A stretch of DNA of 64,000 nt from JBFELU01 sp041572755 (GCA_041572755.1 JBFFRY010000001.1:1-64000); one strand, 5' to 3'; shown: positions 17,148 through 25,675, counted from the first letter of the stretch. Program-made: numbers and translations. The notes: generated from the sequence alone by a model not told the origin.

Positions 17148-17732
17148 CTAGACGGGCGGCTGCGGGTCGTACTGGATGTAGCGCCGCACCTCCCGGGCCC
17201 GATCGACCGAGTGGAGCCGCGCCACCAGGTGGAGCGCCATGTCGATCCCGGCCGAGACCCCCGCTGCGGTGATGACCTCCCCGCTGTCGACGAAACGGTC
17301 GTCCGGCCGAACCTCGATGTCGGCACCCAGCCGTGCCAGGTGGTCGAGGCTCCCCCAGTGAGTGGTGGCCGGCCGGCCCTCCAGCAGGCCGGCGTCGGCG
17401 TAGACCAGCGACCCGGTGCATACGCTGGTCATCAGGGTTCCCTCCTCGGTCAACCCCTCGAGCCACTCGTGGATCTCGGTGTCGCCGAGATGGGCGCGGG
17501 TCCCGACGCCCCCCGGGTAGACGAGCACATCCACCGGGCCCAGGGTCTCCCAGGTGTGATCCGTGAGGACCCGAAGGCCTTTGGCGCAGGTGACGGGCCC
17601 GTCCTTCCGGGCGACCGTGACCACCTCGGCTCCATCGTCTGGCCAGCCGTGCGCCCAGGAGCTCAGAACCTCCCACGGTCCAGCCCAGTCGAGCTCCTCG
17701 GCCCCTTCGAACAGAAAGATGCCGATCCGCAT
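17148..17732 (-). CDS. DJ-1/PfpI family protein, isonitrile hydratase-like
   Basis: A 194-residue single-domain DJ-1/PfpI protein. The nucleophile elbow is SVCTGSLVYADAGLL with the reactive Cys. The N-terminal acid lies in GAEELDWAGPWEVL. The HW of ATTHW follows, as in isonitrile hydratases and the ligand domain of GlxA-type AraC regulators. No helix-turn-helix is attached, so it is an enzyme or stress protein rather than a regulator. It starts with ATG at 17732 and is divergent from the acyl-CoA synthetase gene. Substrate is unknown; isocyanide hydration is a family-based guess. Confidence 0.82.
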   Translation of the reverse strand: MRIGIFLFEGAEELDWAGPWEVLSSWAHGWPDDGAEVVTVARKDGPVTCAKGLRVLTDHTWETLGPVDVLVYPGGVGTRAHLGDTEIHEWLEGLTEEGTLMTSVCTGSLVYADAGLLEGRPATTHWGSLDHLARLGADIEVRPDDRFVDSGEVITAAGVSAGIDMALHLVARLHSVDRAREVRRYIQYDPQPPV

Positions 17733-17774
17733 GGAGGCAGTCTGCCACCGGGCGCAAACCGATGGGGGGCGGTC

Positions 17775-17780
17775 TACGAT
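17775..17780 (+). promoter_or_regulatory. Possible -10 box TACGAT
   Basis: TACGAT precedes the GTG at 17805, with GGGAGG between as ribosome site. The same hexamer (32640-32645) precedes the paralogous acyl-CoA synthetase at 32673. Confidence 0.35.
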
Positions 17781-17804
17781 GCCTCCACTTCACAGGGAGG
17801 TCAT

Positions 17805-19580
17805 GTGTCGGCCAACACCATTCCGGGGCGGCTCTTCGAGAACGCCGAGACCATGCCGGGGAGGCCGGCGTTCTGGGCCAAGACGGACGGTTCCTATGTG
17901 CCGACCTCGTGGAGCGGGTACGCAGATCGGGTCCGGAGGGCGGGGAAGGCGCTCATCGCTGTCGGTTTCGAGCCGGGGCAGCACGTCGCCATCCTCGGGT
18001 TCAACCGCCCGGAGTGGGTCATCATGGATGTCGCCTGCATGGCGGTCGGCGGCGCCCCGGCCGGCGTCTACACGACCAGTTCACCGGCCGAGTTGCACTA
18101 CATCGCGGATCATGTCGAAGCACCGGTGATCTTGGTGGAGGACCAGGCTCAGCTCGACAAGGTCCTGGGGGTTCGCGACCGTCTCCCCGGCCTGCGCTGG
18201 ATCGTGACGATGCACGGTGCCCCGGACCACGACGACCCGATGGTGGTGAGCTGGAGCGATTTCGTCGCCAAGGGCGACGAGGTGGACGACGCCTCCTTCG
18301 CCGAGCGGCTGGATGGCCTCCGACCCGAGGATCTGGCCACCCTCATCTACACCTCGGGAACCACCGGCCCGCCCAAGGGTGTGATGTTGAGCCACCACAA
18401 TCTCGCCTGGACTGCCGACCGCCTGATTTCGCTGTTCGATGTCGGGCCGGACGAGCGGATCATCTCCTACCTCCCCTTGAGCCACATCGCCGAGCAGCTC
18501 CTCACGATCCATGCCGGGATCACGATCGGCGCCTCCGTGTACTACGCCGAGTCGATCGAGCGCCTCGCCGAGAACCTCAAGGAGGTCCGTCCCACCCTCT
18601 TCCTGGGGGTTCCCCGGGTGTGGGAGAAGTTCCAGGCGGGCGTCGAGGCCGAACTGTCCAAGGCGACCGGCGCCAAGGCGAGGGTCGCCGCATGGGCGCA
18701 GGGCGTGTGTCGCAGAGTGATCGTGGAGCGCAACGGGGGGAGGGCGCCGGGCCGCATGCTGAGTGTGCAACATGCGCTGGCCGACAAGCTGGTGGCGTCG
18801 CGGGTGCGTGAGGCTCTCGGGCTGGACGAGGCCCGATTCGGGGTGAGCGGGGCAGCTCCGATCTCGGCCGAGGTCCTCGAGTTCTTCGCCGGATTCGGCC
18901 TCCCGATCTACGAGGTCTACGGGCAGTCGGAGGGCACCGGCCCCACGACGTTCAACCACCCGGGACGGGCGCTGCTGGGGTCGGTGGGTCCGCCGCTCCC
19001 CGGTGTCGAAGTGAAGATCGCCGACGACGGCGAGATTCTCTTCCGTGGGGGCAACGTGTTCAGCGGCTACTACAGGAACCCGGAGGCCACCGCCGAGACG
19101 CTCATCGACGGTTGGCTCTACTCGGGGGATATCGGGGTGATCGACGACGCCGGGTTCCTCCACATCACCGGCCGCAAGAAGGACATCATCGTCACCGCCG
19201 GGGGAAAGAACGTCGCTCCGAAGAACCTCGAGGCAGGGATGAAGAGCAACCCCCTGGTGGGGGAGGCGGTGGTCATCGGGGATCGCCGCAAGTACCTCAC
19301 CGCACTCGTGTCACTCGATCCCGAGGTGGTCGAGGCGTTCGTCGCCGAACACGGGATCGAAGGTCCGCCGCATCTCTCGAAACAGGTCCTCGAGGAGGTC
19401 GAGGCCACCGTCGATCGGGTCAACGCCGAAGTGGCTCGGGCGGAGCAGATCAAGAAGTTCGCCATCCTGCCGCGGCCGCTGTCGATCGAAGACGGAGAGC
19501 TGACCGGCACGCTGAAGGTGAAGCGCAGCGTGGTCGCCGAGCATTTCGCCGGCGAGATCGAGGCCCTCTACGCGGAGTAG
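17805..19580 (+). CDS. Long-chain acyl-CoA synthetase (FadD15-like)
   Basis: A 591-residue AMP-forming ligase that activates fatty acids to acyl-CoA in the cytoplasm. Motifs: P-loop TSGTTGPPKGVMLSH, YGQSEGTGPTTFN, the YSGDIG hinge region, and GRKKDIIVTAGGKNVAPKN; the final TGTLKVKR carries the catalytic lysine region. The start is GTG 17805, following GGGAGG; the longer open frame upstream is antisense to the DJ-1 gene and is rejected. A second member of the same family is at 32673, so the organism invests in fatty-acid activation. Chain length cannot be read from sequence. Confidence 0.92.
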   Translation: MSANTIPGRLFENAETMPGRPAFWAKTDGSYVPTSWSGYADRVRRAGKALIAVGFEPGQHVAILGFNRPEWVIMDVACMAVGGAPAGVYTTSSPAELHYIADHVEAPVILVEDQAQLDKVLGVRDRLPGLRWIVTMHGAPDHDDPMVVSWSDFVAKGDEVDDASFAERLDGLRPEDLATLIYTSGTTGPPKGVMLSHHNLAWTADRLISLFDVGPDERIISYLPLSHIAEQLLTIHAGITIGASVYYAESIERLAENLKEVRPTLFLGVPRVWEKFQAGVEAELSKATGAKARVAAWAQGVCRRVIVERNGGRAPGRMLSVQHALADKLVASRVREALGLDEARFGVSGAAPISAEVLEFFAGFGLPIYEVYGQSEGTGPTTFNHPGRALLGSVGPPLPGVEVKIADDGEILFRGGNVFSGYYRNPEATAETLIDGWLYSGDIGVIDDAGFLHITGRKKDIIVTAGGKNVAPKNLEAGMKSNPLVGEAVVIGDRRKYLTALVSLDPEVVEAFVAEHGIEGPPHLSKQVLEEVEATVDRVNAEVARAEQIKKFAILPRPLSIEDGELTGTLKVKRSVVAEHFAGEIEALYAE

Positions 19581-19620
19581 ACGGTGGTCCGGGAACGTCG
19601 GAGCTGATCGCAGCGTTGCT

Positions 19621-21606
19621 GTGAGCGTGAAGAGGATGCTGCGGCTGGCGTTGGTCCTGGGGCTGGTCGCCGTCGCCTGCACCGGCGGCGGTGCCGGGGA
19701 GACGTCGTCCCCTTCGTCCTCATCGTCGGCGCCTTCGCTGGCCGGCACGGTCCCGGCCCCGGAGTTTCCCGCCGGGCTCGACTGGCTCAACATCGACCGG
19801 CCCCTGACGATGGAGCAGCTCCGGGGCAAGATCGTGGTCCTCGACTTCTGGACCTACGGGTGCATCAACTGCATGCACATCATCCCCGATCTCAAGCGGC
19901 TGGAGGCCGAACACCCCGACGAGCTGGTGGTGATCGGGGTGCACTCCGCCAAGTTCGAGAACGAGGCGGTCACCGACAACATCCGCCAGGTGATCCTGCG
20001 CTACGGCCTGGAGCACCCGGTGGTCAACGATCGTGACTTTGCGGTGTGGAACGCCTGGGGGACGCGCGCCTGGCCGACGCTGGCGCTGGTGGACCCGGCC
20101 GGCAACGTGGTGGGCACCCATGCCGGCGAGGGCGTCTACGAGGTCCTCAAGCCGGCCATCACCACGCTGGCCGCCGAGTTCGAGGTCGACCGGACGCCGC
20201 TGACGGTTCGCCTGGAGGGGGAGGGCCTGCCCGAGTCGCTGCTCTCGTACCCAGGCAAGGTCCTCGCCGACGCCGACGGGGGGCGCCTGTTCGTGGCCGA
20301 CAGCAACCACCACCGGGTGGTCATCGCCGATCTGGCGACCGGCGAGATCCTGGACCTCGTGGGCTCCGGCGAGCGGGGCTTCCGGGACGGCGGTTACCGG
20401 GAGGCAGAGTTCGATCAGCCGCAAGGCATGGCCCTCGGCGAAGACGGCGCCACCCTATACGTGGCCGATCAGGTGAACCACGCGGTGCGCTCGGTCGATC
20501 TGTCGAGCCGAACCGTCACCACCCTGGTGGGCACCGGCGACCAGGCGAGCCGCTACCCCCCGCCTGGCGGTGCCATCCCCGGCGTGGAACTGGCCTCTCC
20601 GTGGGACCTCGTGCTGGCCGGCGACTGGCTGTATGTGGCCATGGCCGGTTCCCATCAGATCTGGGGAGTCGAGCTGGCCAGTGGAGTGGCCGGGCCGGTG
20701 GCGGGGAGCGGGCGGGAAGGCGTCGCCAACGGCGACGTCGCCGCCGCCGAACTGGCCCAGCCGAGCGGTGTGGCCGTGGACGGAGCCGGACGGGTGCACT
20801 TCGCCGACTCGGAGTCTTCGAGCATGCGGTTCTTCGATCCGGCGACCCGGGAGGTGAGGCACCTGGCCGGCACCACCCAGAACCTCTTCGATTTCGGGGC
20901 CGCCGACGGGGTGGGTGATGCGGCCCGCTTCCAGCACCCGCTCGGGGTCACCTACCTCGACGGGCTGCTGTATGTCGCCGACACCTACAACCATCGCATC
21001 CGCACCGTCGATCCCGACTCTGGAGAGGTGGCGACGCTCGCCGGGGACGGTCCCGGTTGGCGGGACGGCGTCGAGCCGCTCTTCTTCGAGCCGGGCGGCA
21101 TCGACGCCGCCGGCGGGATGCTGTACGTCGCCGACACCAACAACCACGCGGTGCGGGTGCTCGATCCGGCGACCGGCGAGGCCTCGACCCTGGTGCTGTA
21201 CGGGATCGAGCGTTTCCTGGATGGGTTCGCCGGGACCGAGGTGCGGCTCGATCCGATGGCGGTGGCCCCCGGTGTCGGGTCGTTCGTCGTCGACGTCTCC
21301 ATCCCCGCCGGCTACAAGGCCAACGCCTACGCCCCATTCACCTTGGAGTGGCGGGTCTCCGGAGCCGTTGCCGACGCCGGTGATCAGATCCAGATGGCCG
21401 AGCCGACCTTCCCGGTGACCGTCCCGGTCGAGTTCTTCGGGGGTACCGGCGAGGTGATCGCCGACATGGCCGTGTACTACTGCACCGACGCCACCGAAGG
21501 GATCTGCCTCATCGAGCAGGTGAGGTTCGTGGTGCCGGTGACCGTCGTCGACGGCGGCGCCGCCGAGGTGAGGCTGCCCTACGAGATCGTCGCCCCCGAG
21601 CTCTAG
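19621..21606 (+). CDS. Thioredoxin-NHL repeat lipoprotein
   Basis: A 661-residue predicted lipoprotein: signal MSVKRMLRLALVLGLVAVAC with Cys20 lipidated, then a Ser/Thr-rich spacer. A thioredoxin-like domain follows at about 50-180, with redox motif CINC (Cys81, Cys84) inside FWTYGCINCMH. Residues about 200-530 contain NHL b-propeller blades with repeated YVADxxNHxxR units. A small b-rich C-terminal domain has two Cys (YYCTDATEGICL). The order matches NHLRC2-like proteins, here anchored on the outer face of the membrane, where it may act in thiol exchange. No Shine-Dalgarno is seen before GTG 19621; starts a few codons downstream are possible. Confidence 0.85.
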   Translation: MSVKRMLRLALVLGLVAVACTGGGAGETSSPSSSSSAPSLAGTVPAPEFPAGLDWLNIDRPLTMEQLRGKIVVLDFWTYGCINCMHIIPDLKRLEAEHPDELVVIGVHSAKFENEAVTDNIRQVILRYGLEHPVVNDRDFAVWNAWGTRAWPTLALVDPAGNVVGTHAGEGVYEVLKPAITTLAAEFEVDRTPLTVRLEGEGLPESLLSYPGKVLADADGGRLFVADSNHHRVVIADLATGEILDLVGSGERGFRDGGYREAEFDQPQGMALGEDGATLYVADQVNHAVRSVDLSSRTVTTLVGTGDQASRYPPPGGAIPGVELASPWDLVLAGDWLYVAMAGSHQIWGVELASGVAGPVAGSGREGVANGDVAAAELAQPSGVAVDGAGRVHFADSESSSMRFFDPATREVRHLAGTTQNLFDFGAADGVGDAARFQHPLGVTYLDGLLYVADTYNHRIRTVDPDSGEVATLAGDGPGWRDGVEPLFFEPGGIDAAGGMLYVADTNNHAVRVLDPATGEASTLVLYGIERFLDGFAGTEVRLDPMAVAPGVGSFVVDVSIPAGYKANAYAPFTLEWRVSGAVADAGDQIQMAEPTFPVTVPVEFFGGTGEVIADMAVYYCTDATEGICLIEQVRFVVPVTVVDGGAAEVRLPYEIVAPEL

Positions 21607-21622
21607 GCGGTCGGGGCTCCGG

Positions 21623-21628
21623 TAGCCT
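21623..21628 (+). promoter_or_regulatory. Probable -10 box for a leaderless transcript
   Basis: TAGCCT ends eight bases before GTG 21637, and no ribosome binding site lies between. Confidence 0.4.
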
Positions 21629-21636
21629 TTCGGTTT

Positions 21637-22536
21637 GTGGCATCAGCCGGACACCGTCTCATCCGTGCTCTGGAGTGGTATCGCCGCCATTTCGGCGGCG
21701 GGAGCCGGCCGACGTTGCAGGAACGCCGTGCCTTCATGGACCGTTCGGCGCGGCTGCTGCCGGTGATTCGGAATACCCGGGTGACTCCGGTGGACGCAGC
21801 CGGCGTCCCCTCCGAATGGGTGGTGGCTCCCACCGCCGACGGGACCGCCTCTTTCCTCTATTTCCACGGTGGCGGATATCTCACCGGGTCGTCGCGGACC
21901 CACCGTTCGCTGGCGTCGCGGATCTCCCGGGCGTCGGGAGCCCGGGTGCTCCTGCCCAACTACCGGCTGGCCCCGGAACACCGCTTCCCGGCCGCAGTGG
22001 AGGATTCGGTGGCGGTCTACCGGTGGCTGATCGCCGACGGCATGGACCCGGCGAGGCTGGTGGTGGGCGGCGATTCGGCCGGGGGAGGGTTGACGCTGGC
22101 GATGCTCACGCTGCTGAGGGACGCCGGTGATCCCCTTCCGGCGGCCACCGTGCTGCTTTCCCCCTGGACCGATCTGGCCGGTACGGGTGAGTCGATGGTC
22201 ACCCGCGCCGACGACGACCCGTGGCTCGATCCGAGCCAGATGCCGGCAGGCGTCCGCGCCTATGTGGGCGATACCGATCCCAAGGATCCCCTCGCCTCAC
22301 CCCTGTACGCCGAGCTGCACGGTTTGCCCCCGATGCTCATTCAGGTGGGCACCGCCGAGATCGTGCTCGACGACTCCCGCCGGCTGGCCGTCAAAGCGAG
22401 GGAGGCGGGTGTGGAGGTGGTCCTCGACGAGTGGGAGGATCAGATCCACGTATTCCAGGCTTTCGCCCCCTACATCCCCAAGGCGCGGCCCGCCATCCAT
22501 CAGATCGGGTTGTTCGTCAGGCAGCGGGTGCCCTAG
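21637..22536 (+). CDS. HSL-type alpha/beta hydrolase (esterase)
   Basis: A 299-residue esterase of the hormone-sensitive-lipase family. The oxyanion-hole motif is FHGGGYLTGS and the nucleophile elbow is GDSAGGG (Ser). The acid lies in the region following LIQVGTAEIVLDDS and the histidine in DQIHVFQAF. There is no signal peptide, so it is cytoplasmic. It probably hydrolyses short-chain or bulky esters. GTG 21637 is supported by a TAGCCT box eight bases upstream, as expected for a leaderless message. Its stop overlaps the tail of a doubtful minus-strand frame at 22533. Confidence 0.88.
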   Translation: MASAGHRLIRALEWYRRHFGGGSRPTLQERRAFMDRSARLLPVIRNTRVTPVDAAGVPSEWVVAPTADGTASFLYFHGGGYLTGSSRTHRSLASRISRASGARVLLPNYRLAPEHRFPAAVEDSVAVYRWLIADGMDPARLVVGGDSAGGGLTLAMLTLLRDAGDPLPAATVLLSPWTDLAGTGESMVTRADDDPWLDPSQMPAGVRAYVGDTDPKDPLASPLYAELHGLPPMLIQVGTAEIVLDDSRRLAVKAREAGVEVVLDEWEDQIHVFQAFAPYIPKARPAIHQIGLFVRQRVP

Positions 22537-22745
22537 GAGGCTTCGCTGAGGAGGGACGCCACCTCCGCTTCCCGCAGCTCGTCGTCGAAGAGCGTGGGTC
22601 GGGTCGACGAGAGGTTCACGATGAGCTGGCTGGGCGGGTAGGGGCCGTCACCCGCCCAGAGTTCGTCGATGCCGACCCCGCGGGCCAGATCGTGGTTGCA
22701 CTGCGTTTCGCAGTGACGGTACGGGTCGGCGATGGGGGCGTCCAT
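22533..22745 (-). CDS. Doubtful small hypothetical protein
   Basis: A 70-codon frame (start MDAPIADPYRHCETQCNHD, end LREAEVASLLSEAS). The composition is protein-like, with an acidic helical C-terminus and two Cys, but there is no clear ribosome binding site. It lies downstream of a hairpin that follows the zincin gene, and it shares no recognisable family. It fills an otherwise empty 245-base gap, so it may be real or chance. Confidence 0.3.
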   Translation of the reverse strand: MDAPIADPYRHCETQCNHDLARGVGIDELWAGDGPYPPSQLIVNLSSTRPTLFDDELREAEVASLLSEAS

Positions 22746-22765
22746 GGGGACGCCATCGGCACCAG

Positions 22766-22789
22766 GGGGCTAGTACTTGAACTAGTCCC
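22766..22789 (-). terminator. Hairpin at the end of the zincin gene
   Basis: Two nine-base arms (GGGGCTAGT and ACTAGTCCC) pair with one mismatch around a six-base loop. The hairpin overlaps the stop codon of the minus-strand zincin gene. There is no T tract, so termination is likely but not certain; an operator is the alternative. Confidence 0.4.
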
Positions 22790-23135
22790 ACCCCAATTCG
22801 TGGAGGCGTTCGTCGTCGATGCCCAGGTGGTGGGCGATCTCGTGGAGGACGGTGGTGCGGATCTCGTTGCGCAGTTCCGCCCGGGACAGCCCCAGTTCGA
22901 GGTGGGGGCCCTGGAAGACCACGATCCGGTCCGGGAGGTACCCGGAGTAGTCCACGCCCCGGTCCAGCAGCGACATCCCCTCGTAGATACCGAGGATCCC
23001 GTTCCCTTCGGGGTCCTGCTCCCGAGTGGGCCGGTCCTCGACGACCACGACCAGGTTGTCGATGGCGTTGACGACCGACTCGGGCAGGTCCTCGAGGGCC
23101 TCGTCGACGATGCGTTCGAACTGGGCGCGTCTCAC
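22782..23135 (-). CDS. Minimal zincin metallopeptidase
   Basis: A 117-residue protein of the small actinobacterial metallopeptidase family (minimal zincin fold). The zinc motif is VLHEIAHHLGIDDERLHELG, with HExxH and a downstream acidic region. The N-terminus (FERIVDEALEDLPESV) and the central NLVVVVEDRP and YLPDRIVVFQGP strands are typical. It has no signal peptide. The function is unknown across the family; peptidase activity is inferred from the motif. It is transcribed away from tRNA-Val. Confidence 0.88.
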   Translation of the reverse strand: MRRAQFERIVDEALEDLPESVVNAIDNLVVVVEDRPTREQDPEGNGILGIYEGMSLLDRGVDYSGYLPDRIVVFQGPHLELGLSRAELRNEIRTTVLHEIAHHLGIDDERLHELGWD

Positions 23136-23172
23136 CCCGGGGAGCCTAGGGGGGACGGTGAGGGCACCGTGG

Positions 23173-23178
23173 TACGCT
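23173..23178 (+). promoter_or_regulatory. Probable -10 box of tRNA-Val
   Basis: TACGCT ends nine bases before the first base of the mature tRNA-Val. Confidence 0.55.
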
Positions 23179-23187
23179 CCCCGGCGC

Positions 23188-23259
23188 GGGCGCTTAGCTC
23201 AGCGGGAGAGCGCTGCCTTCACACGGCAGAGGTCACTGGTTCGATCCCAGTAGCGCCCA
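23188..23259 (+). tRNA. tRNA-Val (anticodon CAC)
   Basis: A complete 72-base cloverleaf. The acceptor arms GGGCGCT (23188-23194) and AGCGCCC (23252-23258) pair perfectly. The D arm contains TAGCTCAGCGGGAGAGC, and the anticodon stem CTGCC/GGCAG encloses loop TTCACAC with anticodon CAC. The T arm is CTGGTTCGATCCCAG. CCA is not encoded. This gene is the integration target of the island that follows: its 3' part is repeated at 27.5 kb and, degraded, at 30.4 kb. Confidence 0.97.
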
Positions 23260-23313
23260 CCGGCCGGATGCCCGTGTGGTGAATGGGTGTCCGGCCGTTC
23301 TGGTTGTTGGGGG
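23217..23313 (+). repeat. Integration-site repeat, copy 1 (tRNA-Val 3' end plus flank)
   Basis: This segment covers the anticodon loop through the 3' end of tRNA-Val and about 54 flanking bases. It is repeated directly at 27502-27595: 45 of the 48 bases 23218-23265 match 27503-27550, and the flank (cccgtgtggtg, then ctggttgttggggg) matches as well. It forms the left boundary of a 4.3-kb segment, as expected for an attL left by a tRNA-targeting integrase. Confidence 0.85.
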
Positions 23314-23323
23314 TAGTTCGGGG

Positions 23324-23467
23324 TCAACTAGCCGCAGTCCGCATGGAGTCCGTCTGCGAATCACGAAACACAGTGTCGAGAGCATCCGCAGCCGCCTCAT
23401 CCAGCCCCTCAAAGAGGTGTCCGTAGACATCGAGTGTCGTGCGGATCGACGCGTGACCCAACCGGAC
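23324..23467 (-). pseudogene. Tyrosine-recombinase (integrase) C-terminal remnant 1
   Basis: The last 47 codons of a phage-type integrase remain: VRLGHASIRTTLDVYGHLF is the signature containing the HxxR-like end and the catalytic tyrosine (DVYGHL), followed by EGLDEAAADALDTVF. Upstream of this the frame degenerates into unrelated sequence and the catalytic core is gone. It sits 64 bases from tRNA-Val and points toward it, the normal place for an integrase gene at an att site. A shorter, more decayed counterpart is at 27615. Confidence 0.85.
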
Positions 23468-23553
23468 TTGCCCCAATTCTACCGGGGGCTTCGCGCGGTC
23501 GTCCTGGCCTGCCCCGAGTAGTTGGCCTCCCTCGGGGGTTGTGGCTATCTCGA

Positions 23554-24705
23554 TTAGCGGAACGGTGGCGCGTAGAGCAGTCCCCCGTCTACCCACGATG
23601 CGTTCAGACCGCGCCCCAGGGAACCCAGGTTGCGGACGTAGATCTCGCCGTAGTTGCCGACCTCGCGGATGATGTCGGAGTCCCAGTCGAGTCCCAGGCC
23701 CAGATAGGGACCCAGTGCACCCGCATCACCGATACCACCTAAGGCATTGACATTGGCGGAGGTCACACCCATCTCCTCGGCGAGGAAAGTGGCGTACACA
23801 GTCCAGCGGACAATCGCCATCCACTCATCGTCGCCGTCACGAACTACCGGAGCCAGCGGCTCCTCGGAGAAGGGTGCCTCCAACAAGAAGGCCCACGACT
23901 CTGCCCCTCCGATGCCCAAGTCGATTCCCTGTTGCTGGACGCCAATGAGCATCGACTGATACCAGGCGATTCCGTCACAAAGACCGCTGTTGAAGGCACC
24001 TACCGCCTCGTTGAAGTCCGCGAACACCACCACCGTGACGGGGAAGCCCAGCGTGGGGATGAGATCAAGAAGGCTCTCGTGGACCGTTGTGCCGAGAACC
24101 GAACAGATACTCAAGGCACCGAACGGACCAGCATGCCAAACCAAGATGTTGGCGCCGTCATGGAAGTAGGTCGGCCCGAAGTTGACCCCTTGTCCTCCAC
24201 GGTTGAAGGTCGCGTCACGGGTGAGCGTGTCGGTTGTGATATCGAAGACCACATCGACCAGACCGGCGTGAAGGGCAGGGAACCGCTCCGAGAAGAGCAG
24301 CGGGACGAATACGACTGCATCCTCAGTTCCGAACACGGCGGCGGCAACCGCCCTGCACAGATCGACATCCATGCCATCCCATGTGTCAGTGACCTCGTCG
24401 TATGTCGAGAACCCCGACACATCGTCCTCGCTGACTCCGCAACGCAGATGGCCCCTAGTTAGCACCTCGTTGAGGACAGACGGGAGCGGTGGAGGCGGAG
24501 GCGGAGGCTCACCACATGGGCCGAGCAGGTCACCGTGAGCGAGGTGAGGTGCCGCCGCACCTTCTGGGATGCTCAACGTGGCTTCGTCAGGCGTACCGGG
24601 GGCGTGGCATAGCTCGATCCTCACCGGAGCGGCACCCGATACGCCAACAGAACAGACAGCCACCACCAAAGCGACAGTGGTAAGTACCAAGACAAAGCGT
24701 TTCAT
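23554..24705 (-). CDS. Orphan polar amino-acid-type solute-binding protein with extra Cys module
   Basis: A 383-residue exported protein. A signal peptide (MKRFVLVLTTVALVVAVCSV) is followed by a short module, IELCHAPGTPDEATLSIPEG then HLAHGDLLGPCG, with paired Cys and His, and a polyproline linker. Residues about 100-383 are a periplasmic-binding-protein-like domain of the AapJ/BztA type (RGHLRCGVSE, GMDVDLCRAVAAAVFG, LLFSERFPALHAGLVDVV). No permease or ATPase genes lie nearby. It may therefore bind its ligand at the surface for sensing or scavenging, or serve a distant transporter. ATG 24705 follows AAGGGAGAAG. It lies in the tRNA-Val island and faces the integrase remnant. Confidence 0.85.
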   Translation of the reverse strand: MKRFVLVLTTVALVVAVCSVGVSGAAPVRIELCHAPGTPDEATLSIPEGAAAPHLAHGDLLGPCGEPPPPPPPLPSVLNEVLTRGHLRCGVSEDDVSGFSTYDEVTDTWDGMDVDLCRAVAAAVFGTEDAVVFVPLLFSERFPALHAGLVDVVFDITTDTLTRDATFNRGGQGVNFGPTYFHDGANILVWHAGPFGALSICSVLGTTVHESLLDLIPTLGFPVTVVVFADFNEAVGAFNSGLCDGIAWYQSMLIGVQQQGIDLGIGGAESWAFLLEAPFSEEPLAPVVRDGDDEWMAIVRWTVYATFLAEEMGVTSANVNALGGIGDAGALGPYLGLGLDWDSDIIREVGNYGEIYVRNLGSLGRGLNASWVDGGLLYAPPFR

Positions 24706-24997
24706 GAGCTTCTCCCTTACGCGGTCGCAAGAAGCCCCTTCAGGGAGGGCCCGAAGCGAAACCCACGGTGGGCCGCCGCTCGCCCCCCGGTGTCGGGGCC
24801 CACAGGCAAGCGTACGCCAGTGCCCTGGGGGGCGGGGCCGAGAGCGGATGACGGGTGGCCCCACCACCAAGCCTCACCCCGAGTATCCGGGGCGGGTGTC
24901 TCCGGGCTCAATGGGCGGGGCGGATAGACGGGCCGATGAGATCAGTACTCCGAGAGTGGTGTTCGGTACGGTTGGTGTGTCGATCCAGGGGGGTCGG
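24706..24997. other. Divergent intergenic region inside the island
   Basis: About 290 bases between the minus-strand binding-protein gene and the next plus-strand frame. It must hold the promoter of the binding-protein gene. A small hairpin (CCCCGGTGTCGGGG, 24787-24800) is visible. No further gene is supported. Confidence 0.4.
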
Positions 24998-25675
24998 GTG
25001 AGCGATGAAGACCGGCCGCAGTCGAGTGAGGAGATGCTCTCCGAGGTCACCGAATGGCTGGCAAGGTCATCCGAAGAACCGGAACCTGAGGTGGAGCCCA
25101 CACCCGCAGCGGAGGCCGACGATTCTGCAGTGCCGCGTCCATCTGAATCCCCGCCCCCCGACACCGAAGCTCTGAACTCGGCCCTGGAGCGTGTCATAGG
25201 GAAGCTTGGAGCCGACGGCTGGGAAGCAAGGATCACCCAGCAGGGTGCGGAGAAGGCGGTTATCGAATCGAAGCCCCGGAAGAAACACGGCCAATGGCGA
25301 CGCCTTCTTGTTGATGTGAGCGGTGGCGGCGAAGACGCACGCGGTTCTCAAGGCCGCTACCCTCAGTGGGCAGGCCGCTTGCGCGGCGTCATCGGCAGCC
25401 GCCGGAGTGGGAACGGAGGAGGCTCATATGACTGCGACTACCAAGGGAGCCCGGGGCCTGATCGCCCTGGGCATGGTGCTACTCCTGGTGGCCGGGTTGC
25501 TGGTCTTCATGAAGGCGCCGGCGCAGGCGCAGGCGGCTGGGCCGACGACGCATTGGCTCATCTGTCACAACGGGAACCCCCAGCTCCACAGCGGCGTGCC
25601 CAACGGACACGCGGTCGTGGCGGGCGCCGCGCCCAACTTCACCCTGGACCCGCACGCCAAGGCCCCCGGCCATGA
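24998..25675 (+). CDS. Hypothetical acidic protein; 3' end uncertain
   Basis: A frame starting at GTG 24998 encodes an acidic, Pro/Glu-rich N-terminus (VSDEDRPQSSEEMLSEVTEW), then a compact region (LERVIGKLGADGWEARITQQ to KPRKKHGQWRRLLVDV). The first about 110 codons look like protein. After about 25325 the frame becomes Arg/Gly-rich and overlaps the next gene by about 250 bases, so the true protein probably ends near 25320-25430, with a frameshift or a changed stop there. No family is recognised. It lies just upstream of the surface-protein gene. Confidence 0.35.
   Translation: MSDEDRPQSSEEMLSEVTEWLARSSEEPEPEVEPTPAAEADDSAVPRPSESPPPDTEALNSALERVIGKLGADGWEARITQQGAEKAVIESKPRKKHGQWRRLLVDVSGGGEDARGSQGRYPQWAGRLRGVIGSRRSGNGGGSYDCDYQGSPGPDRPGHGATPGGRVAGLHEGAGAGAGGWADDALAHLSQREPPAPQRRAQRTRGRGGRRAQLHPGPARQGPRP

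Noticed and set aside
17211..17804. N-terminal extension of the acyl-CoA synthetase
   Set aside because: The extension is antisense to the DJ-1/PfpI gene; GTG 17805 has a clear ribosome site and begins the domain.
23233..23430. Minus-strand frame ending ...RWALLGSNQ, repeated at 27352-27685
   Set aside because: This is the antisense translation of a tRNA 3' end, a well-known false protein. The real signal is the repeated tRNA fragment.
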